Assembly: GCA_018699395.1 (NCBI GenBank)
Contig: JABIQN010000047.1
Span: 1 to 57,885 of the forward strand
DNA from: Gammaproteobacteria bacterium
Lineage (GTDB): Bacteria > Pseudomonadota > Gammaproteobacteria > Steroidobacterales > Woeseiaceae
Direction of reading: 5' to 3'
Length of the DNA stretch: 57,885 nucleotides
The notes below the pieces were generated by a model. That model ran no database searches, had not been told where the DNA came from, and saw nothing but the letters and a program-made list of their open reading frames with translations. Position numbers and translations under genes: made by a program. The first letter of the stretch is position 1, and each line of letters begins with the position of its first letter. This document shows positions 41,662 through 48,890 of the stretch, in pieces.

Positions 41662-43488
41662 TCAGTAGATATCTCTTTGGTAACGCCCTGCAGTCCGTAG
41701 TTCTTTCAGCTTCTGTTCGGCCGCCTGATTATCCAACTCACCATAGGTTTCCAACACTTCGATCAATGCATCGTGCACATCGGGCGCCATCTGCTTCGCG
41801 TCTCCACAGACATAGATCGCAGCTCCACGCTCTATCCAACGATGCAGTTCCGCACCGCTTTCACGAATTCGATCCTGGACATAGATTTTCTTACGTTGGT
41901 CGCGCGAAAAAGCGACGTCTAACCGCTTTATGTTTCCTTGCTTGAGGTGTCGTTGCCATTCCAGTTGATAGAGAAAGTCGCTGCCAATATTTCGATCACC
42001 GAAAAACAGCCAGTTATCACCACTCGCATTCTTCTCGACCCGCTCTTCGACGAACGCACGAAACGGCGCAACGCCCGTGCCCGGGCCGATCATCACGATG
42101 GGTACATCGGCTGATGGCAATCGGAAACGGCGATTTTTTTCAACAAATACCGAGACTTTTTCGCCTTCCGTAATCCGATCGGCCAGGTGCGTTGAGGCCG
42201 CGCCCCAATGATCTCGACCAAAGGCATCGTAGCGAACAGCGGCAACAGTGAGATGCACTTCATCAGGATTCGCCTCGAGGCTCGATGCGATTGAATATGA
42301 TCGAGGGCTCAACGGCCGCAGCATCGCGACGAACTGCTGTTCACCGACAGCAGCCGGGTATTGACGTACGACGTCAATGACTTGATTTTGGTCGATGAAA
42401 TCCGTTAATGCCGCTGCGTTTCCTTTCTCCAGTAGCGACTGCAATTCGCTCGCATCTGTCGAGGTCTCAGCCCAGGCCCGCAAGAAATTAAGATTTAACG
42501 CGGTAATTTCCAGTGACGATGACAGCGCGTCCTTCAGATTCCGTTGAGCATCCTTGATCATGACAGGTGCATCGGCTTCAAATTTCAACTCTGTCAAAAA
42601 TTCGGTAACAAGTTGTGGCGGATTGTCCGCGATAACAGCAAGTGCGTCTCCCGGCTCGTAAGTGAGGCCCGATCCTTCCAGCGATAATTCGATGTGGCGA
42701 ACGTCCTTGCTCGATGTACCACCGGTGATTTTCTGGTTGATGAGGACCTCAGCCAGGAACGGATTGGACTTATCAAATATAGATGTCGACTCCACTGCGT
42801 GAAGAATCGGCACTACCGAAACCTGTCCTGCAGCGAGTAATTCAGGCAACCCATCAATGACACGCTCTCTCCAACCAGCCGCCAAGTCTTCGTAGTCGAG
42901 ATCGCACTCAAGCAGCGCTTCGAAACGGCTCGCACCAAGCTCGTTCAAGCGCGAATCGAACTCTCGGCCTGTCTGACAAAAATTGACATAACTACTATCG
43001 CCCAATGCAAGTACCGAGTATTTGAGGTTTGCCAGCTTTGGCGCTTTTTTTGAAAACAAAAACTCATGAAACAGCTCTGCATCATCTGGCGGGTCACCCT
43101 CGCCATGCGTACTGATGACAAAGGTCACCAGCGACTCGCGCTTCAAGTTAGCTGGCTTGTAATCCGACAGACTGACCGCTTGTGCGGCAAAACCTCTTGC
43201 AACGGCATCTCTGACCAATGCAATCGCGAGATCCTCACCATTGCCGGTCTGTGACCCATACAACACGGTTAGTTTTTCCTGGTGACGTTTACTACTGGCA
43301 GCTGCGGCAGAATCAGTATTCGCGGCCTTCACAGCGGGCGCACCAGCGGGCGCACCAGCAGCCGCCAAGCCAGCCGTGTAGCCGGATACCCATAGCAATT
43401 GTTCGGGGGACAGCCCGTGTATCGCGTTCGTAAGGCTTATTGCTTGTTCTGAATCCAGCGGTAAAATGTCAGCGGACGAAGCGCTCAT
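41662..43488 (-). CDS. cysJ: Sulfite reductase (NADPH) flavoprotein alpha-component
   Basis: Flavodoxin domain LTVLYGSQTGNGEDLA, PRSYSIASS, GPGTGVAPFRAFVEER, C-terminal GRYQRDIY. Confidence 0.97.
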   Translation of the reverse strand: MSASSADILPLDSEQAISLTNAIHGLSPEQLLWVSGYTAGLAAAGAPAGAPAVKAANTDSAAAASSKRHQEKLTVLYGSQTGNGEDLAIALVRDAVARGFAAQAVSLSDYKPANLKRESLVTFVISTHGEGDPPDDAELFHEFLFSKKAPKLANLKYSVLALGDSSYVNFCQTGREFDSRLNELGASRFEALLECDLDYEDLAAGWRERVIDGLPELLAAGQVSVVPILHAVESTSIFDKSNPFLAEVLINQKITGGTSSKDVRHIELSLEGSGLTYEPGDALAVIADNPPQLVTEFLTELKFEADAPVMIKDAQRNLKDALSSSLEITALNLNFLRAWAETSTDASELQSLLEKGNAAALTDFIDQNQVIDVVRQYPAAVGEQQFVAMLRPLSPRSYSIASSLEANPDEVHLTVAAVRYDAFGRDHWGAASTHLADRITEGEKVSVFVEKNRRFRLPSADVPIVMIGPGTGVAPFRAFVEERVEKNASGDNWLFFGDRNIGSDFLYQLEWQRHLKQGNIKRLDVAFSRDQRKKIYVQDRIRESGAELHRWIERGAAIYVCGDAKQMAPDVHDALIEVLETYGELDNQAAEQKLKELRTAGRYQRDIY

Positions 43489-43602
43489 CGCTGCAACTCC
43501 TAAATAAAATGGGGCCTCGCGTAGGTGCGCGGCATCTGGAGTTACCTTAGGGGGGTGCCGTTACGGCGTGAACGGTTTGTTTGTTATTGCTTTATAACGC
43601 AT

Positions 43603-43622
43603 GCTTATATCGACGTATAAGC
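43603..43622. repeat. Inverted repeat upstream of cysJ (possible operator)
   Basis: GCTTATA-tcgacg-TATAAGC, perfect 7-bp arms. Confidence 0.4.
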
Positions 43623-43631
43623 GGACCTGAA

Positions 43632-43988
43632 TCAGTAGATTCGAATTCCACCATGACGTTGACGGCTACGGTAATCAGCCCACCACATACCAAGCAAGAA
43701 TCCAGCAATGAGGCAGACGCCAATTGCAGCCGCGATCCAGCTCAATGGCAAACTGCCTCGATATTGTTCCTTCATGCCCTGATGGCTGGCGCTTTCATCC
43801 TGCAGATCAACGATCTTCGAATCGACTTCAGAATTTATCGCCTGAGTGCTATCAGGTATTACGAGTTGCTCAGGATCTCGCCCATCGCTATTACGTGGCA
43901 AGCTGTCTGTGAGATACATTGTGTCAGCCAAAGTCGCCACCGGCATCAGCGCCAAAAGCCCTATTAACCCCCAAATCGCAGGACGCAT
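43632..43988 (-). CDS. Small signal-peptide/C-terminal-TM protein resembling the ends of TIGR04211 (YgiM-like) proteins
   Basis: ADTMYLTDSL N-terminus and LPLSWIAAAIGVCLIAGFLLGMWWADYRSRQRHGGIRIY C-terminus. Confidence 0.6.
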   Translation of the reverse strand: MRPAIWGLIGLLALMPVATLADTMYLTDSLPRNSDGRDPEQLVIPDSTQAINSEVDSKIVDLQDESASHQGMKEQYRGSLPLSWIAAAIGVCLIAGFLLGMWWADYRSRQRHGGIRIY

Positions 43989-44021
43989 TGTTTATCTCCT
44001 TAGTCCGAGAAGAGCCTCGGA

Positions 44022-44062
44022 TATAAAAAGGGCGGCAGCAACGCCCTTCTGTAAGCGGGCGT
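44022..44062 (-). terminator. Probable terminator downstream of the aminotransferase
   Basis: Minus strand GGGCGTTGCTGCCGCCCTTTTTAT. Confidence 0.6.
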
Positions 44063-44064
44063 TG

Positions 44065-45228
44065 CTAGCTCAAAGAATCGAGCACCTTAGGCATAGCCGC
44101 AATGTATTTCTCGACGTCAGGTAGTTTACCAACACTCACTCGAGACCAATGGGTATAGTCCTGATATACGCCTCTAATCATGACATTCTCCTTAGCCATC
44201 CCTTGGCGAAAATCCTCAGCATTGATGTCGCCTAGATTAACGAACATAAAGCTTGTTTGGGACGGCAGCGCAGTAAGTCCATTGGCTGCAACTGCTGTGG
44301 CAATCATCTCTCTTGCTTCCAGAATTTTTGATTTAGAATAGTTTAAGAAAGCAGTGTCGTTGTAACTTGCCACCGCAGCTGCAACACCTGCTTGGTTTAA
44401 ATCATAGAAATGATTATGGCCATATGTAGAGATCAATTGAGCTGTTTCCGGTGCGGCAATCATATAGCCCACTCGCATACCCGCTAATCCATAAATTTTT
44501 GAAAACGTTCGAGTAACTACCACGTTATAGCCATCCTTAATCAATGGAATCATGCTATTTTCTTCCGGCTCATCGGTAATTTCGTTATAAGCTTCATCAA
44601 CGAGCACCATGGTTTTCTGTGAAACTTTTTTACAGAATTCTTGAAGCTTTTGTGGCGATACGATGGATCCAGTAGGATTATTCGGGTTGCAGATTTGTGC
44701 TAACGCAATGCTGCCATCAACAGCAAAGTACATCGCGTCTAAATCAACCGAAAGATCGTCAGTTTTCGGTGTTCGCTTTATCCCATGCTCGCTATTTCGA
44801 GTTCCCATGAAAGATGTTGCATCCCAAAACAGATCGGAACCTAAAATAGAACCTTTCTGCGAAGCCATCATCGCTAAGTTCGTGAGGGCACTGCTTGAGC
44901 CAGAACTTAAGATAATATGATTTTTGGTTAAGCCATGTCGCTCAGCGATCATTGCCTTCAAAGTTTCGCCAGCTCCGCCAACGTAATAAGCCCCTTTGCT
45001 GATTGCTTCGGTCATCGCTATGATGGCTTTGGGGCTAGGGCCATAAGGGTTCTCGTTTGCGTTGAGTTTTGCCACGCCTGGAGGAGGTGCACCGAACAAA
45101 GAAGTAGTGCTACTTATTGCTTTTGATTTAGCAATAGCTAAATGGGGGAAAGCTACCAAACCAGTGCTAACTGCGGCTGTACTCGCAGATAAAAACGCTC
45201 TACGTGATAGGTTCGTTTTCATAGTCAT
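44065..45228 (-). CDS. Tat-signal-bearing class I/II PLP-dependent aminotransferase (HisC-like)
   Basis: NLSRRAFLSASTAAVSTG; LNANENPYGPSPKA, ICNPNNPTGS, RTFSKIYGLAGMRVGY. Confidence 0.9.
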   Translation of the reverse strand: MTMKTNLSRRAFLSASTAAVSTGLVAFPHLAIAKSKAISSTTSLFGAPPPGVAKLNANENPYGPSPKAIIAMTEAISKGAYYVGGAGETLKAMIAERHGLTKNHIILSSGSSSALTNLAMMASQKGSILGSDLFWDATSFMGTRNSEHGIKRTPKTDDLSVDLDAMYFAVDGSIALAQICNPNNPTGSIVSPQKLQEFCKKVSQKTMVLVDEAYNEITDEPEENSMIPLIKDGYNVVVTRTFSKIYGLAGMRVGYMIAAPETAQLISTYGHNHFYDLNQAGVAAAVASYNDTAFLNYSKSKILEAREMIATAVAANGLTALPSQTSFMFVNLGDINAEDFRQGMAKENVMIRGVYQDYTHWSRVSVGKLPDVEKYIAAMPKVLDSLS

Positions 45229-45273
45229 TTTTTACCCTCGTTGTTTAGAAGCTGACCCGGCGCATAACCGTTC

Positions 45274-47076
45274 TCATCGGGGAGCCGGTCTTTTGAGTTT
45301 GTATGTTCTGATTCTATCAGCAAGAGTTGTCGGACGTACGCCGAGGAGTTCTGCTGCCCCACCGGCTCCAGAAACCTTCCAGTTCGCTTGTTCGAGCGCC
45401 TTTTCGAGATTTCTCTTCTGAAGTTCCTTCATGTCTTTTTCACTCATCACTTCGTCGTTGGCCGTAGCCACATCAGCAACCGTATCGATATCGATCTTGA
45501 GTCCTGGCATGGATAGGTCAAGCCGAAGAACCTTGCCAGTCGAAAGAATAACCGCACGTTCGATGACATTCTTCAATTCACGAACATTGCCCGGCCAATT
45601 ATAGGAGCGAAGGTTAACAGTTTGCGTCCGCGTCAGCGTGAGGCCTTCTCGACCAAAGTCCATGCAGGTCTGCTCGAGAAAGTGCTGCGCGAGTTGCACA
45701 ATATCCTCGCCACGCTCTCGTAGCGCGGGTACGTCTATTGGAAATACGCTAAGCCTGTAAAAAAGATCTTCACGAAATTCACCGTTAATGATCAACTTTT
45801 CTAGATCTCTGTTCGTCGCCGCAATGACACGTACATCGACGCTACGGGTTACGTCATCGCCAACTCGCTCAAACTCACTCTCCTGAAGAACACGTAATAA
45901 TTTACCCTGCAGTTCCATCGGAATTTCGCCAACCTCATCAAGAAAAAGGCTACCGCCGTCAGCAAGTTGGAAGCGGCCAATGCGATCACGGTGAGCTCCG
46001 GTAAAAGCACCTTTCACATGACCAAAGAATTCACTCTCGAATAATTCCTTTGGAATAGACGCACAGTTAACTTTAACAAGGGGCCCCTCAGCCCGAGGAC
46101 TTTGAACGTGAATAGCGTGTGCTACCAGCTCCTTACCAACACCGGATTCGCCCTGAATTAGCGCGTTAGCGGGCGTTTCAGCAACCGCCTCCACTTTCTT
46201 CATCATCCGGCGCAATGCCGGACTCGTACCGACAATTCGGCCGAAGTTCATCGAGACATTCACTTCTTCTCGAAGATAATCGCGCTCCTGCTCCAATTCT
46301 TCGCGTAGTCGTGCGTTTTCCCCAAGCGTGCGGCGCAGCGCTCTTTCAGCTTTTCGTCGTTCCGTCACGTCTTTCGAGGCGACGAGCATACGATCAACAT
46401 TGCCATCTTTATCACGATGAGATATTGCGGACATCACCAAATCGAGAACAGTGCCATCTTTGGCAATCATTTGACGCTCGAGATTGTTGAAGTCGCCATC
46501 ACTGATCAGATCACTTAAACGACCATCGGCATAATACTTACTGTCGCGGTCGGAAAAAAAATCAGTGATCGGGCGCCCGACAACTTGCTCCCGTCGAAAA
46601 CCCAGCTTCTGTAGCCAGTGATCGGTCACCGTTACGATGAGCCCGTCTCCGTCGACTGTGTGTAGCATTGCCGGTGTCGCGCGATAAAGCGTTCGGTACT
46701 TAAAGTTTGCTCGAGCCTGATCGGAGATCTCAGCATACATCGCGACGGTGCGCAGAAACTCCCCCTTTTGATCGAACTCCACAATGGCGTTGGACGTACA
46801 GTCGACAACATCACCGGACTTGGTGACAAAGCTGATGGGCTTGTTTTCCAACTTGCCAGTGCGTCGCAAAGTGGGTTTTAGTTCATCTCGCACTCGTGCT
46901 GCGCTTTCGGGTGTCGTGAAATCTTCCGGGCATCGACCGACCATCTCTTCGCGTGTATAGCCCAGTCGGTCCAGCATCGTGTCATTGATGTCCAGATAAA
47001 CGCCATCTTCCGCAATCGAGGTTGCCATCGCCGGCGACTTTCGAAATAACCATTGGTAGTCATCTTGAGTAATCAT
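45274..47076 (-). CDS. Sigma-54-dependent transcriptional regulator (PAS-PAS-AAA-Fis HTH)
   Basis: GESGVGKELVAHAIH, GAFTGAHRDRIGRF, GGSLFLDEVGEIP, NWPGNVRELKNVIERAV; two N-terminal PAS repeats; Fis-type C-terminus. Confidence 0.95.
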   Translation of the reverse strand: MITQDDYQWLFRKSPAMATSIAEDGVYLDINDTMLDRLGYTREEMVGRCPEDFTTPESAARVRDELKPTLRRTGKLENKPISFVTKSGDVVDCTSNAIVEFDQKGEFLRTVAMYAEISDQARANFKYRTLYRATPAMLHTVDGDGLIVTVTDHWLQKLGFRREQVVGRPITDFFSDRDSKYYADGRLSDLISDGDFNNLERQMIAKDGTVLDLVMSAISHRDKDGNVDRMLVASKDVTERRKAERALRRTLGENARLREELEQERDYLREEVNVSMNFGRIVGTSPALRRMMKKVEAVAETPANALIQGESGVGKELVAHAIHVQSPRAEGPLVKVNCASIPKELFESEFFGHVKGAFTGAHRDRIGRFQLADGGSLFLDEVGEIPMELQGKLLRVLQESEFERVGDDVTRSVDVRVIAATNRDLEKLIINGEFREDLFYRLSVFPIDVPALRERGEDIVQLAQHFLEQTCMDFGREGLTLTRTQTVNLRSYNWPGNVRELKNVIERAVILSTGKVLRLDLSMPGLKIDIDTVADVATANDEVMSEKDMKELQKRNLEKALEQANWKVSGAGGAAELLGVRPTTLADRIRTYKLKRPAPR

Positions 47077-47089
47077 CGCCGTAGTATAT

Positions 47090-47140
47090 ACGGTTTTTCG
47101 TTAAAATAATTACGGTTTTTCGTTATTTACGATATTTCGT
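47090..47140. promoter_or_regulatory. Three ACG-N6-CGT repeats, candidate activator binding sites (UAS)
   Basis: ACGGTTTTTCGT at 47090-47101 and 47112-47123; ACGATATTTCGT at 47129-47140. Confidence 0.65.
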
Positions 47141-47187
47141 AATAACTAAATTATAGATAAGTTATTGTTTTTAAAGTATTTACAATG

Positions 47188-47205
47188 TTGGCACGACTCA
47201 TGCAA
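47188..47205 (+). promoter_or_regulatory. Sigma-54 (-24/-12) promoter
   Basis: TTGGCACGACTCATGCAA; GG and GC elements spaced 12 bp, close to the YTGGCACGNNNNTTGCW consensus. Confidence 0.88.
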
Positions 47206-47277
47206 TAAGAATACTGAAGACCAACTGAATGCAGCGGCGAGCAACCTCGACGCAACGATTAACTTTAGGACACGATA

Positions 47278-47415
47278 ATGAACAGCAAATACTTTGGAGA
47301 CGTACTCGCCCTTTTGGGTGCACTAGTTATTCTCATCGGCGTATCAGCCGCTGCCGACATCGCGTCGGCTGGCGACCTTGGCACGATTGAGATTTATAGC
47401 GCTCTCCAAAGGTAA
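47278..47415 (+). CDS. 45-aa hydrophobic small protein, predicted signal/TM, sigma-54-controlled candidate
   Basis: MNSKYFGDVLALLGALVILIGVSAAADIASAGDLGTIEIYSALQR*; AGGA RBS; downstream of the -24/-12 promoter. Confidence 0.65.
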   Translation: MNSKYFGDVLALLGALVILIGVSAAADIASAGDLGTIEIYSALQR

Positions 47416-47433
47416 GAGTTTCAAGAACCCCCG

Positions 47434-47595
47434 CCGGGGCTCGACTGGCCAGACCTCTTCCCCTGACTTCTTGGCTGTCGACCCCGGATCTCACCGAATG
47501 GAATTCGGTGAATAAACGGACCAGGACGGTCCGGCGGCACTCCCCCTGCCGTTAACGCTTAAGGCGCCGAGGATCACTCTTCGGCGCCTTTCTTT
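47434..47595 (+). ncRNA. Candidate structured RNA: five consecutive hairpins with GGA or C-rich loops
   Basis: Manual stem pairing: 47434-47487, 47491-47511, 47517-47533, 47535-47551, 47561-47590. Confidence 0.6.
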
Positions 47596-47596
47596 A
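47561..47596 (+). terminator. Strong rho-independent terminator
   Basis: AAGGCGCCGA-ggatcactct-TCGGCGCCTT followed by TCTTTATT, perfect 10-bp stem. Confidence 0.9.
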
Positions 47597-47704
47597 TTCC
47601 TGATTACTGTCGATGCTTCTCAGTACGATCAGCGCGATCTTCCGCTCAGCGGCGACTGACGTTATCGAGAGAGCTACGCAGGCCGTAAATAAATTTCGCA
47701 TCAT
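47594..47704 (-). CDS. 36-aa small ORF with signal-peptide-like N-terminus
   Basis: MMRNLFTACVALSITSVAAERKIALIVLRSIDSNQE*; TGATG overlap with the upstream small ORF. Confidence 0.4.
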   Translation of the reverse strand: MMRNLFTACVALSITSVAAERKIALIVLRSIDSNQE

Positions 47705-47859
47705 CAATCGTCCTCATCGTCTTCCCATTTCTTCAGCTTGCTCTTATCAACTCGTTTCCATTGGCGATCGCTCTGTCGCACATAAGAGATCACTTTCGCG
47801 ATTGTGTACGCGACAACAACAGCGATAAAAATCAGAAGATATTTCAGGCCATCAGGCAT
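47704..47859 (-). CDS. 51-aa single-TM small protein with acidic tail
   Basis: MPDGLKYLLIFIAVVVAYTIAKVISYVRQSDRQWKRVDKSKLKKWEDDEDD*; below the ORF-track cutoff. Confidence 0.6.
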   Translation of the reverse strand: MPDGLKYLLIFIAVVVAYTIAKVISYVRQSDRQWKRVDKSKLKKWEDDEDD

Positions 47860-48032
47860 TATGGAACTCTCAAAATGACACAAATTAGCAGTTTAAATCA
47901 TTGTAATGAACAATCTGATCGAACAACAATCTACGTTAGACCGCGCGACCGTTTATGAGTCACAAACCAGATGGATATTCAGCAGCACGAGTGACAAACT
48001 CTAAGTATAGAGCCCTGAGAATTTTAACTTCC

Positions 48033-48827
48033 ATGCCAAACCAAAAACTCATAGAAATTCACGATGCCACCCTGTGGCGTGGATCGACTTGCGTTTTCGA
48101 AAATCTGACACTCAGTATTGAAGAGCATGAGCGCGTAGCCATACTCGGCCCGAACGGATCTGGTAAAACAACATTGTTAAAAACGATCAATCGAGAGATT
48201 TATCCAGCAATAAAGGCCGGTTCATACATACGCATTCTCGGCCGAGAAAAATGGAACGTATGGGAGTTACGCAAAAAAATTGGCGTTGTATCAAACGATC
48301 TCCACCAACGCTATACCGCGACTACGACCGCAATTGAGGTTGTCGTCTCAGGGTTTCACTCAAGCATTGGCATCCACGGCACACTCGCTGATCGCGTGAC
48401 CAGAGATCAGATCGACGCTGCCCGAAGAACGCTATCTGAACTCGGAATCGACGAATTACGTCGCACACCATTAAATCGTATGTCCTCAGGTCAACAACGA
48501 CGATGCCTCCTAGCCCGTGCGTTGGTTCATGACCCAGTCACACTAATCCTCGACGAACCAACGACAGGTCTCGACTTTGCGGCCAGTTTCGACTACCTCG
48601 AGCGCATTCGGAAACTCGCGCAAGCAGGTCGCAACATCATTATCGTGACCCACCATTTGAATGAAATACCGCCAGAGGTCGATCGGGTGATTCTACTGCA
48701 AAATGGGATCATTGCCGCTGACGGCCCGAAAGCTACTATCCTGACGGGAGAAACATTAAGTGCCGTTTACGAAACACCGATTTGCGTCACTGAGATTGAT
48801 GACTATTATTTAGCGTACCCCGGCTAG
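48033..48827 (+). CDS. ABC transporter ATP-binding protein (no permease nearby)
   Basis: Walker A GPNGSGKTT, signature MSSGQQRR, Walker B LILDEPTTGLD. Confidence 0.92.
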   Translation: MPNQKLIEIHDATLWRGSTCVFENLTLSIEEHERVAILGPNGSGKTTLLKTINREIYPAIKAGSYIRILGREKWNVWELRKKIGVVSNDLHQRYTATTTAIEVVVSGFHSSIGIHGTLADRVTRDQIDAARRTLSELGIDELRRTPLNRMSSGQQRRCLLARALVHDPVTLILDEPTTGLDFAASFDYLERIRKLAQAGRNIIIVTHHLNEIPPEVDRVILLQNGIIAADGPKATILTGETLSAVYETPICVTEIDDYYLAYPG

Positions 48828-48890
48828 TCATTGTTCAATAACGTGACCTAATACAATACTGCGATCAAATTCAGGTTTATTCTCGGACTT

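Noticed and set aside
47090-47140. Repeat cluster considered as a CRISPR fragment
   Set aside because: 12-bp units with 5-10 bp gaps; far too short for repeat-spacer architecture, and no cas genes.
48033-48827. Orphan ABC ATPase with SSGQ signature considered as a novel system
   Set aside because: Variant signature sequences are common and no partner gene nearby supports a specific function.
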